A stretch of 64,000 bases of DNA from Empedobacter brevis_A. GTDB taxonomy: Bacteria; Bacteroidota; Bacteroidia; Flavobacteriales; Weeksellaceae. The notes beneath the pieces are model-generated. The model was not told where the DNA came from, did not search any database, and worked only from the letters and a program-made list of their open reading frames with translations. The position numbers were made by a program, and so were the translations under genes. The number at the start of each line of letters is the position of its first letter. Within the stretch, counting starts at the first letter, position 1. The stretch is taken from contig NZ_CBCPHV010000001.1 in the NCBI RefSeq assembly GCF_965118635.1, positions 1 through 64,000 of the forward strand, given 5' to 3'. Positions 25,096-34,452 of the stretch are shown piece after piece.

Positions 25096-27552
25096 ATGAG
25101 GTTAAACTCAACTAAGCTTTTACTTGTAGGAGCTTTTGCCTTAATGGCATCATTATCTTTCGCTCAAGTTGTTGAACCAACAGATTCTACAAAGGTTGAA
25201 CATGACGAAAACGTATCTTTAGGAGAAACATTAATTGTAGGGAAAGGAGTTATTGATATCGTTGAAGATCGTAAAACTCCAGTAGCTGTTTCTACAATTA
25301 GTAAAGCAACTATCGAAGATAAAGCTGTTGGAAATGTTGATTTTCCAGAAATTTTCGCAACAACACCTTCTGTTTATATTTCTGGACAATCAGGTGGATT
25401 TGGAGATTCTCAAATGTATTTACGTGGATTTAGTAGCCAAAATACAGCTTACTTATTAAACGGACAACCAATCAATGGTATGGAAGATGGTAATTTGTAT
25501 TGGTCTAACTGGTCTGCAATGACAGAAGTTGCAAATGCAGTTCAAATTCAACGTGGTTTAGGATCTTCTAAATTAGCTATTTCATCTGTTGGTGGTACTG
25601 TAAATATGGTAACAAAAGCAACAGATAAAAAACAAGGAGGTTTTGTAAGATTCAACACAGGTAACGATAGTTACATGAGTGCTACAGTTTCTTATAATAC
25701 AGGTATGAAAGGTAAATGGGGAGCATCTTTCTTGTTCAACCAAACATCTATGCATAGATCTTGGGCACAAGGAACAGATGCTAATTCTCAAGCATATTTT
25801 GTTTCTGTTGGATACAAACCAAGTGAGCGTCATAATTTAAACTTTATGATTTTTGGTGCACCACAAGAACATGGTCAAAATTATTATACTAAGAGTGATA
25901 TACAATGGGCTGATGCAGAAAAATATGGTTACGGTAAAAAATACAATACCACTTTTGGGTATTACAATGGTAAAGGAGAAAATTTAAGAACTAACTTTTA
26001 CCACAAACCAGTAGCTAATTTAAACTGGGATTGGAATATTAATGAGAATATGAACTTGTCTACTGTTGTTTATGCTTCTGTAGGAACAGGTGGTGGTACT
26101 TCTGGTGTTGGTAGAGCTACAAGTACAGTGAAAAATGGTTTAATTGATTTTGATTTAATCGAAAGTAATAACTTGTTAGATTTAGACGGAATCGGAAATA
26201 ACGGAGGGGTTGATGCTAACGGAAAGCCAATTAATAATGGTGCTATTCGCACATCTGTAAACAATCACTTTTGGTATGGAGGTGTAACAAACTTAAATTA
26301 CGATACAAAAACAGGTTGGAATTTTAATTTAGGAGCTGATATTCGTTTTTATCATGGAAATCACTTCCAACAAATGAATAACTTATTTGGTTTAAATTCT
26401 TGGCAAGATTACAATAAAATAGATGGAAAAAATAATGAAGCTGTAATTGTTGATCAAACCTTCAGTACAAATCCTTGGTCAGCTTTATTCAAATCTGCTA
26501 AAAAATCACAAAGATCAGGTAGAGATTATTCAGAAGATATTAACTATCAAGGAGGATTTGGACAAGTAGAATACTCTAATGAAATCTTTACAGTATTTGC
26601 ACAAGGAGCAATATCAAACCAATTCTACCAAAAATTTGATACTTGGAATTATGGAGGTGTAGAAAAATCATCTAAAAAAGTAAATAAAACAGGTTGGAAT
26701 ATTAAAGGAGGTTTATCTGTTAACATTAATGATGAAAATACAGTTTTTGCAAATGCAGGAAAATATTCTCGTCAACCATTTTTAGATAATGTATTCGAAT
26801 ATAATAAAGTAGATTTACGAGACCCAGAAGTTAAAAACGAAGAAATTATAGGTTTTGAAATTGGTTACAAATACGAAACAAAAAATTTAAGAGTTAATAT
26901 TAACGCTTACCATACGAAATGGGGAAATCGTTTCTTAGGTCTTTCATCATCTAGAACAGTTAAAAATGAAGAAAATGTAGATGTTACTCGTCCAATTTAT
27001 ACATCTTATACTGATATTACACAGATACATAAAGGGGTTGAAGTTGATTTTGATGCAAGAGTTTCTCAAGTATTCAGTTTATATGGATTCGCATCTTATG
27101 GTGATTGGAAATATGATGGATCAACTCCATTCGAAACAATGTACACTGATACAGACGAAATTTATGAAAAAGGAAATGTTGATTTAACAGGAACTTATAT
27201 CGGAGAAGCAGCTCAGTTTACTTTCGGTATGGGAACCAAAGTTAACTTTACTAAAAAACTATATTGGGATGTAGATTTTATGTACAATGCACGTACATAT
27301 GGACAAGTGAACACGGAAGATGTTGTTAAAAGCGCATTAAAAGGAGAGGTGTATCAAGCAGAGAAAATTGCTCCATTTGCTCGAGTTAATACGGGGTTAG
27401 CTTATGAATTTAAATTTGGAAAACAATCTATTAAATTTAGAGGAAATGTTCGTAACTTATTTAATGACCAATATTTAAGTAAAATCGATAGAAATGGATA
27501 TGGATATGCAGTAGGTAGAACTTGGAATGCAGGTGTTACTTATAATTTCTAA
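25096..27552 (+). CDS. TonB-dependent outer-membrane receptor, copy A
   Basis: The 818-residue product has a signal peptide (MRLNSTKLLLVGAFALMASLSFAQ), a plug domain (about 50-165; PVAVSTISKATIED, YLRGFSSQNTAYLLNGQPINGMEDG, IQRGLGSSKLAISSVGGTVNMVTKAT) and a beta-barrel ending in the aromatic RTWNAGVTYNF, as is typical for outer-membrane proteins. It imports an unknown substrate through TonB energy; the plug is of the siderophore or metal-chelate kind rather than the SusC kind, because no carboxypeptidase-regulatory domain precedes it. A paralogue follows at 27973 with an almost identical 5' end (see findings). Terminator at 27578. Confidence 0.95.
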   Translation: MRLNSTKLLLVGAFALMASLSFAQVVEPTDSTKVEHDENVSLGETLIVGKGVIDIVEDRKTPVAVSTISKATIEDKAVGNVDFPEIFATTPSVYISGQSGGFGDSQMYLRGFSSQNTAYLLNGQPINGMEDGNLYWSNWSAMTEVANAVQIQRGLGSSKLAISSVGGTVNMVTKATDKKQGGFVRFNTGNDSYMSATVSYNTGMKGKWGASFLFNQTSMHRSWAQGTDANSQAYFVSVGYKPSERHNLNFMIFGAPQEHGQNYYTKSDIQWADAEKYGYGKKYNTTFGYYNGKGENLRTNFYHKPVANLNWDWNINENMNLSTVVYASVGTGGGTSGVGRATSTVKNGLIDFDLIESNNLLDLDGIGNNGGVDANGKPINNGAIRTSVNNHFWYGGVTNLNYDTKTGWNFNLGADIRFYHGNHFQQMNNLFGLNSWQDYNKIDGKNNEAVIVDQTFSTNPWSALFKSAKKSQRSGRDYSEDINYQGGFGQVEYSNEIFTVFAQGAISNQFYQKFDTWNYGGVEKSSKKVNKTGWNIKGGLSVNINDENTVFANAGKYSRQPFLDNVFEYNKVDLRDPEVKNEEIIGFEIGYKYETKNLRVNINAYHTKWGNRFLGLSSSRTVKNEENVDVTRPIYTSYTDITQIHKGVEVDFDARVSQVFSLYGFASYGDWKYDGSTPFETMYTDTDEIYEKGNVDLTGTYIGEAAQFTFGMGTKVNFTKKLYWDVDFMYNARTYGQVNTEDVVKSALKGEVYQAEKIAPFARVNTGLAYEFKFGKQSIKFRGNVRNLFNDQYLSKIDRNGYGYAVGRTWNAGVTYNF

Positions 27553-27972
27553 TAAAGATTAAAATTTAACATATTTGAGCGGACTTTTTTTAAGTCCGCT
27601 TTTTTTATGACCAATTGTCTTGTAATTAATTATCTCAAATGAAGAAAGTATTGAAATGTAATTTAAAATAAATCTAAATAATTTTATTTTAAGAATAAAA
27701 ATACATATATAATGTATAAAATTTCATTTTAAAGATCTTTTTCATTATTTAATAGATTCTATTTGTTATGAAATTTTATAAAATTTTAAATATTTATTAA
27801 TGTGATTAATTTTTTATTGACAATTATTTGTTTTAATTAAATATATTTTTCAGTTATATGTAATTAACATGTTTTTATTATAATTATACCAAATTAACAT
27901 AACATTTATAATGGTTTTAACAGATATACATCTCAAATTTGCAACGGTAAACATTTAAAACTATTTCATAAA
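27553..27972. other. 420-nt AT-rich intergenic gap between the tandem receptors
   Basis: After the copy A terminator (27578-27607) the sequence is extremely A+T rich and holds no plausible gene; the longest ATG frame I see is about 11 codons. The last 60 nt contain AAATTTG and the leader AACTATTTCATAA that also precede copy A, so the promoter of copy B is presumably here. Confidence 0.6.
27578..27607 (+). terminator. intrinsic terminator of receptor copy A
   Basis: Stem AGCGGACTT (27578-27586) / AAGTCCGCT (27592-27600) followed by seven T residues. Confidence 0.9.
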
Positions 27973-30387
27973 ATGAGGTTAAACTCAGTAAAGCTTTTAT
28001 TCGTAGGAGCTTTTGCCTTAACGGCATCATTATCTTTCGCTCAAGTTGTTGAGCAAACAGATTCTACAAAGGTTCAACATGACGAAAATGTATCTTTAGG
28101 AGAAACGTTAATCATTGGTAAAGGTGTAATCGACTTACAAGATGATCGTAAAACGCCAATTGCAGCAACAACAATTAGTAAAGAAATAATTGAACAAAAA
28201 GCAGGAGGAGCACTAGATATTACTCAAGCATTTGTAAATACTCCAGCAGTTACAGTTGCTGGACAAGGAGGTGGTTTTGGAGAGTCAAGAGTTGTAACTC
28301 GTGGTTTTGATCAATCTAATACAGCATTTTTATTTAATGGACAACCAATTAATGGAATGGATAACGGTAGTGTATATTGGTCTAATTGGTCAGGTTTAGC
28401 GGATATAGCTAGTGCAGTTCAAATTCAGCGAGGTTTAGGTTCCTCTAAATTAGCTATATCTTCTGTTGGTGGTACATATAACTTTGTTACAAAAGCAACA
28501 GATAAAAAAGAGGGAGGATTCTTTAATGCGGGAATAGGAAATAACTATTTTTTTAAATCTACACTAGGGTATAATACGGGATTAATTAATAATAAATTTG
28601 GTGTTTCTGTTATGATGTCTCATTGGCAAGGTGATGGATATAATAGAGGAAATGCTGGACAAGGGCAAACTTATTTTTTATCTGTAGGTTATAAACCAGC
28701 TAGAAATCATACTTTAAATTTAATGATTACAGGTGCTCCTCAATGGCATGATCAAAACTCAAGTAATACAATTGATAAATATTTAACTTACGGTAGAAAA
28801 TACAATAGTAATTTTGGATATTTACACGGAAATGAATATAATACTAGACGTAATTATTATCATAAACCAGTAGCGAACTTAAATTGGGATTGGGATATAA
28901 ATGATAAATTATCATTGTCAACTGTTCTGTATGCATCCTGGGGTAGAGGAGGTGGATCACAGCCAAGTGGAATAAGTAATGATCCAGTTAGTGGCCTAAC
29001 AAATATTCAATCAGTTTTTGATAGTCAATCAATTAATGGAGGAGAAGCTAAAGGAAAAATTTATTCTTCAATTAACAATCATCAATGGTATGGAGTAGTA
29101 TCTAATTTAAATTATAAAATAAACGATTATTTTAATTTTAATGTAGGGGTTGATGCTCGTATGTACAAAGGAGAGCATTTTCAACAATTAAACGATTTAT
29201 TGGGTGGAGATTATTTTACTGTAAAAGTAAACAAACAATATTCAGATTATCAAATCAATAAATTATATTCAAAAAATCCTTGGTCTGCTTTAAATGGATA
29301 TGCTAAGCATTATAATCAAAAATTAGGCTGGGATTATGATCAAAAAATTAATTATGGAGGACTATTTGCTCAATTTGAATATTCAAATAGAAATGTATCT
29401 GCATTTTTTCAAGGTTCTGTCTCAAATCAAACGAACGAACGTGTAGACTTTTTTAATTATACAGTAGGGAATGAAAAGTCTGAAAAAATTGATAAATGGG
29501 GTTATAATTTAAAAGCAGGAGCTAGTTATAAAATAGCGAATGATCATCAAATTTTTGCAAATGCAGGATTTTATTCTCGTCAACCATATCAGAATAATAT
29601 CTTCATGAATTTTAAGAATGATGTCAATCCATTTGCTAAAAACGAAGAAATTTTAGGTCTTGAAGCTGGTTACAAATTTAAATCTAGAAATTTTTGGGCA
29701 AACTTAAATTTATATTACACAACTTGGGAGAATCGTATAACTTCTACAAGTCGATTTGATGAAATATTACAACAATTCTTATATACAGTTAATCGAGGTG
29801 TAAAACAAGAGCATAAAGGTATTGAACTTGAATTAAATTATAAACCAATTAGAGAAATAACGTTGACAGGTTTTGGATCGTTAGGAGATTGGAGATATAA
29901 AGGAAATTCAAGTACTACTGTTTACACTGAAAATCAAGAGATCTATACACCAGAAGATACACAGAATTTTAATAATTTAAAAGTAGGTGGATCTGCTCAA
30001 ACTCAATTTGGTTTAGGTGTTAATTATGAGTTTATTAAAGGATTGTCTGTTGATGCAGATTATCGTTATAATGCAGATTTATACTCTTCACAAGTAACTC
30101 AAGTTTCGACAGATACAAAAAATAATGGATCTGGAAATTTAAAATTACCAGATTATTCTGTAATGGATGCTGGTATTACTTGGCATCATAACTTAACGAA
30201 GAAAAATAAATTAACATTACGATTAAATGTAAATAATGTGTTAAATCATATTTATATTTCTGAAGCGAGAACAAACTATCAAAAGGATTATAAGGGAGCA
30301 AATGCTTATGATGGATTAAATGTAAATAATCAAGTGTATTTCGGTTATGGAAGAACTTGGAATGCGACAGTTAAATTTACTTTTTAA
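27973..30387 (+). CDS. TonB-dependent outer-membrane receptor, copy B
   Basis: The 804-residue product is a paralogue of the preceding receptor: same signal peptide and N-terminal extension (VVEQTDSTKVQHDENVSLGETLI), same plug features (VTRGFDQSNTAFLFNGQPINGMDNGSVYWSNWSG, IQRGLGSSKLAISSVGGTYNFVTKATDKKEGG), and a barrel ending RTWNATVKFTF. The barrels differ clearly in loops and length, which suggests different ligands. The last 40 nt of leader and about the first 135 nt of coding sequence are close to identical with copy A, while the rest has drifted. Confidence 0.95.
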   Translation: MRLNSVKLLFVGAFALTASLSFAQVVEQTDSTKVQHDENVSLGETLIIGKGVIDLQDDRKTPIAATTISKEIIEQKAGGALDITQAFVNTPAVTVAGQGGGFGESRVVTRGFDQSNTAFLFNGQPINGMDNGSVYWSNWSGLADIASAVQIQRGLGSSKLAISSVGGTYNFVTKATDKKEGGFFNAGIGNNYFFKSTLGYNTGLINNKFGVSVMMSHWQGDGYNRGNAGQGQTYFLSVGYKPARNHTLNLMITGAPQWHDQNSSNTIDKYLTYGRKYNSNFGYLHGNEYNTRRNYYHKPVANLNWDWDINDKLSLSTVLYASWGRGGGSQPSGISNDPVSGLTNIQSVFDSQSINGGEAKGKIYSSINNHQWYGVVSNLNYKINDYFNFNVGVDARMYKGEHFQQLNDLLGGDYFTVKVNKQYSDYQINKLYSKNPWSALNGYAKHYNQKLGWDYDQKINYGGLFAQFEYSNRNVSAFFQGSVSNQTNERVDFFNYTVGNEKSEKIDKWGYNLKAGASYKIANDHQIFANAGFYSRQPYQNNIFMNFKNDVNPFAKNEEILGLEAGYKFKSRNFWANLNLYYTTWENRITSTSRFDEILQQFLYTVNRGVKQEHKGIELELNYKPIREITLTGFGSLGDWRYKGNSSTTVYTENQEIYTPEDTQNFNNLKVGGSAQTQFGLGVNYEFIKGLSVDADYRYNADLYSSQVTQVSTDTKNNGSGNLKLPDYSVMDAGITWHHNLTKKNKLTLRLNVNNVLNHIYISEARTNYQKDYKGANAYDGLNVNNQVYFGYGRTWNATVKFTF

Positions 30388-30407
30388 TTGAATATAGAAT
30401 ATATAAC

Positions 30408-30440
30408 AAAAAGACGAACTCATGTAGTTCGTCTTTTTTT
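30408..30440 (+). terminator. intrinsic terminator of receptor copy B
   Basis: Perfect 13-bp inverted repeat AAAAAGACGAACT / AGTTCGTCTTTTT (30408-30420 / 30426-30438), loop CATGT, T run. Confidence 0.9.
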
Positions 30441-30473
30441 TGTGTTTACCTTTACTAAAATTTTATAGAGAAA

Positions 30474-31412
30474 ATGATTCAACCCGATTTTCTAAAAGAA
30501 GGTGATAAAATAGCAATCGTAGCACCTGCAAAACGAATGTTGCAAGGAGAATTAGACGAAGCAATAGAATTAATAAAATCTTGGAAATTAATTCCTGTAT
30601 TGAGTAAAAACCTTTATGCTGAATATGATTTTGGATATAAATATGCAGGAACAGATGAGATAAGAACTGAAGATTTTCAATGGGTATTAGATGATGATGA
30701 AATAAAAGCGATTTGGTGCGCTCGAGGAGGATATGGATCTGTAAAAATTATTGATGAATTAAATTTAACAAACTTCAAAAAGAATCCAAAATGGATTATT
30801 GGTTATTCAGATATTACAGTTTTTCATAATCATTTTAATCGTTTGGGATTTCAAACTTTGCATGGAGTTACGGCTAAAAAACTAGCAAATGTCGATTATC
30901 ATCCAGATTCTTATCAAAGTGTTTATAATACTTTAGTTGGAGATCAAATTCAGTATGAAATAGAAACTCATCCATATAATCAATTAGGAGAAGCAAAAGG
31001 CGAATTAGTTGGAGGAAATTTATCCATCGTGTATTCACTTTTAGGAAGCGAATCTGCGATTATAAATCCTTCAGATAAAATTTTATTTTTAGAAGATTGG
31101 TTCGAGAATTGGTACGCAGTTGATCGAATGTTGATGAACCTTAAACGCAATGGAATTCTTAATCAAGTCAAAGGAATTATATTAGGAAGTTTCACTCATA
31201 TGGATACAGAAGAAGAAAATTCCGAAAACTTCAATCATCCATTTGATCCCAAAACTTACGAAATCATCCATGCATTTACTCAAAATTTAAATATACCAAT
31301 CACTTTTGGTTTTCCTGCTGGACATACAGGTCACAATTTAGCATTAAAAATGGGTGCGAAAGTTCAGCTAAATGTTACTTCAAAAAATGTAAATTTGTAT
31401 TTTATAGATTAA
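30474..31412 (+). CDS. LD-carboxypeptidase, S66 family
   Basis: The 312-residue product fits LdcA/MccF-like serine peptidases: KIAIVAPAKRM at the N-terminus, IWCARGGYGSVKIIDEL, the nucleophile Ser in WIIGYSDITVFHNHF, GELVGGNLSIVYSLLGSESA, the catalytic Glu region ILFLEDWFENWYAVDRML, and the catalytic His in FGFPAGHTGHNLALKMG. It removes the terminal D-Ala from murein tetrapeptides during cell-wall recycling, or cleaves related peptides. Only 3 nt separate it from upp. Confidence 0.93.
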   Translation: MIQPDFLKEGDKIAIVAPAKRMLQGELDEAIELIKSWKLIPVLSKNLYAEYDFGYKYAGTDEIRTEDFQWVLDDDEIKAIWCARGGYGSVKIIDELNLTNFKKNPKWIIGYSDITVFHNHFNRLGFQTLHGVTAKKLANVDYHPDSYQSVYNTLVGDQIQYEIETHPYNQLGEAKGELVGGNLSIVYSLLGSESAIINPSDKILFLEDWFENWYAVDRMLMNLKRNGILNQVKGIILGSFTHMDTEEENSENFNHPFDPKTYEIIHAFTQNLNIPITFGFPAGHTGHNLALKMGAKVQLNVTSKNVNLYFID

Positions 31413-31415
31413 TAT

Positions 31416-32051
31416 ATGAAACAAGATAATTTAACAGTTATTACTCATCCCTTAGTAAAAGCAAAAATTACGCAAATGCGTGATAAAAATACAACCACAA
31501 AAGAATTTGGAGAGTTGGTTGACGAAATTTCAGGATTAATGTGTTACGAAATCACTCGTAATATTGAGTTGGAAGAAATAGAAGTTGAAACACCAATCAC
31601 AAAAACAATTGGTTATAAATTAAAAGGAAATGATATGGCTATCGTTCCTATTTTACGTGCAGGATTGGGAATGGTAAAAGGAATTCATCAGCTAATTCCT
31701 ACAGCTAAAGTTGGTCATATTGGGCTTTACAGAGATCACGATACATTACAACCAGTAGAGTATTTATGCAAATTACCAACTGATTTAGATTCTCGTGATG
31801 TAATATTGGTTGATCCAATGTTAGCAACTGGAGGTTCTGCAATTAAAGCAATAGAAATTCTAAAAGAAAAAGGAGCGAAATCAGTTCGTTTAGCTTGTTT
31901 GGTTGGTTGTCCAGAAGGAGTAGAAGCAGTACAAAATGTTTATCCAGAAGTTCCAATTTTCTTAGCAGCTTTAGATGAAAAATTGAACGAAGACGGATAT
32001 ATTGTACCAGGTTTAGGTGATGCTGGAGATCGTTTGTACGGAACAAAATAA
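31416..32051 (+). CDS. upp: uracil phosphoribosyltransferase
   Basis: The 211-residue product shows LTVITHPLVKAKITQMRDKNTTTKEF, AIVPILRAGLGMVKG, the PRPP-binding loop RDVILVDPMLATGGSAIKAIE, and the uracil-binding C-terminus EDGYIVPGLGDAGDRLYGTK. It salvages uracil to UMP and so complements the de novo pyrEF gene in the same window. It lies in a tight run with ldcA and yraN. Confidence 0.97.
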   Translation: MKQDNLTVITHPLVKAKITQMRDKNTTTKEFGELVDEISGLMCYEITRNIELEEIEVETPITKTIGYKLKGNDMAIVPILRAGLGMVKGIHQLIPTAKVGHIGLYRDHDTLQPVEYLCKLPTDLDSRDVILVDPMLATGGSAIKAIEILKEKGAKSVRLACLVGCPEGVEAVQNVYPEVPIFLAALDEKLNEDGYIVPGLGDAGDRLYGTK

Positions 32052-32060
32052 TTTTTATGA

Positions 32061-32426
32061 ATGAGCATTAGTTACGATTTTGGAAAAGAAGCAGAGGATT
32101 TTGCAGCTAATTATTTAATCCGAAATGGATATAAAATATTAGCTCGAAATTATTTTTTTAGAAAAGCCGAAATCGATATTATTGCACAATTAGAAAATGA
32201 GATTGTTATTATAGAAGTAAAAAGCCGTTCTTCCAATCGTGTTGCAGAACCAGAAAGTTCCGTTAACACAAAGAAGAAGAAATTGTTAATTCTTGCTGCA
32301 GATGATTTTATTCAGAAAAATAATTTTATTTGTGAAGTAAGATTTGATATTTTAGCACTTTTAAAAATACAACAATCTTGGAGCGTTAATCATATCCAAA
32401 ATGCATTCAACGCTTCAGAAATATAA
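32061..32426 (+). CDS. YraN family protein (UPF0102, endonuclease-like)
   Basis: The 121-residue product has the YraN pattern: GKEAEDFAANYLIRNGYKILARNYFFRKAEIDIIAQLENEIVIIEVKSRSS, where E-D-...-E-x-K forms a PD-(D/E)xK-type nuclease core. The family is widespread; its biological role is not settled. Start ATG 32061, 9 nt after upp. Confidence 0.9.
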   Translation: MSISYDFGKEAEDFAANYLIRNGYKILARNYFFRKAEIDIIAQLENEIVIIEVKSRSSNRVAEPESSVNTKKKKLLILAADDFIQKNNFICEVRFDILALLKIQQSWSVNHIQNAFNASEI

Positions 32427-32446
32427 TCAACTTTATGGAAGTATTT

Positions 32447-33106
32447 ATGAGTCTTTTTGACTTTATTATGCACATCGACCAACATTTAGCAGAATTTGCA
32501 AATGAATATGGTCTGTGGCTTTATGGAATTTTATTTTTAATCATTTTTGTTGAAACAGGTGTAGTTGTGATGCCTTTTTTACCAGGAGATTCATTGTTGT
32601 TTGCGGCTGGTATGTTAGCAGCGCAAGAAACAAATGACATGAATGTATGGATTATGATTGCCATTCTTTTGGTGGCCGCCGTGCTTGGTGATACATTAAA
32701 TTATACAATTGGTAAAAAAGTAGGATATAAAGCGACTAAAGTCAAGATTTTTGGAAAAAATTTCATCCAAGAAGAACATATCACAAAAACACATGAGTTT
32801 TACGAAAAATATGGTTCAAAAACAATTGTAATTGCTCGTTTCGTTCCAATCGTTAGAACTTTAGCACCTTTCGTTGCTGGAATTGGGCGAATGGGATACT
32901 CAATTTTTATTACATACAATGTAATTGGAGCAGTTTTGTGGGTAGTTGGCTTAACGCTTATTGGATACTTTTTAGGAAATATTCAATGGGTTCAAGATAA
33001 TTTTTCTAAAGTTATTTTAGGAATAACAATTATTTCCATTCTTCCAATTTTTGTCGAAATTATTAAAGAAAAACTTGGCAAAAAAAAGATAGCTGAACAA
33101 GATTAA
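32447..33106 (+). CDS. DedA-family membrane protein, copy 1
   Basis: The 219-residue product has the DedA signatures: ETGVVVMPFLPGDSLLFAAG, AAVLGDTLNYTIGKKVG, FYEKYGSKTIVIARFVPIVRTLAPFVAGIGRM and a C-terminal helix. DedA proteins are inner-membrane proteins implicated in undecaprenyl-phosphate or lipid translocation and in membrane homeostasis. I chose the internal ATG at 32447 (MSLFDFIMHIDQHL) over 32435 because it aligns exactly with the start of the second copy (MELLDYILHIDKYL). A UUCG hairpin separates the two copies. Confidence 0.92.
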   Translation: MSLFDFIMHIDQHLAEFANEYGLWLYGILFLIIFVETGVVVMPFLPGDSLLFAAGMLAAQETNDMNVWIMIAILLVAAVLGDTLNYTIGKKVGYKATKVKIFGKNFIQEEHITKTHEFYEKYGSKTIVIARFVPIVRTLAPFVAGIGRMGYSIFITYNVIGAVLWVVGLTLIGYFLGNIQWVQDNFSKVILGITIISILPIFVEIIKEKLGKKKIAEQD

Positions 33107-33120
33107 GAATCTAAAATATA

Positions 33121-33145
33121 ACTCGACTTCGGTCGAGTTTTTTTA
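33121..33145 (+). terminator. UUCG-capped terminator between the DedA copies
   Basis: ACTCGAC-TTCG-GTCGAGT (33121-33138) followed by seven T residues: an extra-stable tetraloop hairpin. Confidence 0.9.
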
Positions 33146-33157
33146 TACCTTTAAATT

Positions 33158-33802
33158 ATGGAACTTTTAGATTATATACTACATATCGATAAATATCTAG
33201 AAACAATTTTGAATGAATACCAAAACTGGTTTTACTTAATTTTATTTCTACTAATCTTTATAGAAACGGGTTTGGTTGTGCTTCCTTTTTTGCCTGGCGA
33301 TTCATTATTATTTGCAGCAGGAATGTTAGCGGCTAGTTTTCCTGAACAATTAAATATTTATGCTGTTTTAGGATTACTCTGGATAGCTGCAATTGCAGGC
33401 GATACGGTGAATTATACAATTGGTAAAACTTTGGGAACAAAATTAGTTACAACCAAAATTTTAGGAAAACGTATTATAAGAGATTCTGCCATCCAAAAAA
33501 CAGAAGATTTCTTTAAAAAATATGGTTCAAAAACAATTGTTATCGCTCGTTTTGTACCAATTGTTAGAACTTTAGCACCATTCGTTGCAGGAATATCTAA
33601 AATGCATTACGGCACATTTATCAAATACAATTTCGTAGGAGGAACTATTTGGGTTTTTGGAATAACATTAATCGGTTATTTTTTAGGTACGATTCCGCTT
33701 GTCAAAAATAATTTTGAAATTGTTGTAATGGTAATTATTCTCTTTTCATTGTTACCAATTCTAATAGAGTTCTTAAAAGAAAAACGTAACAAAAAAGCAT
33801 GA
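33158..33802 (+). CDS. DedA-family membrane protein, copy 2
   Basis: The 214-residue product is a paralogue of copy 1 with the same motifs (ETGLVVLPFLPGDSLLFAAGMLA, AAIAGDTVNYTIGKTLG, FFKKYGSKTIVIARFVPIVRTLAPFVAGISKM). Alignable along the full length without gaps by eye, it results from tandem duplication. It overlaps the next gene by 4 nt (ATGA), so the pair is translationally coupled. Confidence 0.92.
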   Translation: MELLDYILHIDKYLETILNEYQNWFYLILFLLIFIETGLVVLPFLPGDSLLFAAGMLAASFPEQLNIYAVLGLLWIAAIAGDTVNYTIGKTLGTKLVTTKILGKRIIRDSAIQKTEDFFKKYGSKTIVIARFVPIVRTLAPFVAGISKMHYGTFIKYNFVGGTIWVFGITLIGYFLGTIPLVKNNFEIVVMVIILFSLLPILIEFLKEKRNKKA

Positions 33803-34404
33803 TGAATACAGAAAATACAATTTTTATAATCTTACTTTTATTAATGATTTTTCTACCAATTATTTTATTTATCGTTAATTCTCAAAACCAATATAAACAC
33901 TATAATGATGAAGTTATTGAAGTTAAAATTGGATTTCTAAAGTATCATTTAATTTTCTTAATGATTCTTTTAATTTGTCTTTGTTTTACTTTTTTATTTG
34001 TGGCTTATAAAACTTTATTTGCAATGGAATTTACATTAACTAATAGTATTGTTGGTTGTATTTCATCATTTCTATTCTTAGCTTTTTGTATTCCAATTGC
34101 TAATATTTATAATCATTTGTGGAGAGAATCTAAACGTCAGATATATTTTTTTAGGAACAAAAAGACTTTATTAATTGTTGAAAAACAAACAGAAATTACA
34201 ATAGATTTAGAAGATCAAATGAAGAAAATTAATCAAGAAGTTCCTCGTAAAAGTTCTAAGTATCAAACTAATCTTGGTAAATACAATTTTATATTGAATG
34301 ATAAAATTGTTTCCATTTCTGATGCAATTAACTTTCCGCAAGATTTTCTTGATCACAATAAAATAGAACAAGTTAAAGTTTCGAAACTTTTTATTTGGAT
34401 ATAG
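33799..34404 (+). CDS. membrane protein of unknown function
   Basis: The 201-residue product has three hydrophobic segments (FIILLLLMIFLPIILFIV, YHLIFLMILLICLCFTFLFVAYK, IVGCISSFLFLAFCIPIANIY) followed by a hydrophilic C-terminal domain (about 90 residues, KKTLLIVEKQTEITIDLEDQ...). I do not recognise a family. The start overlaps the DedA copy 2 stop by 4 nt, tying it to that gene. Confidence 0.75.
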   Translation: MMNTENTIFIILLLLMIFLPIILFIVNSQNQYKHYNDEVIEVKIGFLKYHLIFLMILLICLCFTFLFVAYKTLFAMEFTLTNSIVGCISSFLFLAFCIPIANIYNHLWRESKRQIYFFRNKKTLLIVEKQTEITIDLEDQMKKINQEVPRKSSKYQTNLGKYNFILNDKIVSISDAINFPQDFLDHNKIEQVKVSKLFIWI

Positions 34405-34452
34405 TTCGTAACTTAAATATTTCTTATCTTCTAACTTTAAAAACATCAACCA

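Noticed and set aside
27553..27972. AT-rich gap considered as replication origin or regulatory RNA
   Set aside because: No DnaA-box cluster, iterons or conserved RNA motif seen; the AT-richness fits the genome's intergenic regions.
25096..30387. Tandem receptors as a mobile or phase-variable element
   Set aside because: No inverted or direct repeats at the borders, no recombinase and no simple-sequence tract; ordinary gene duplication suffices.
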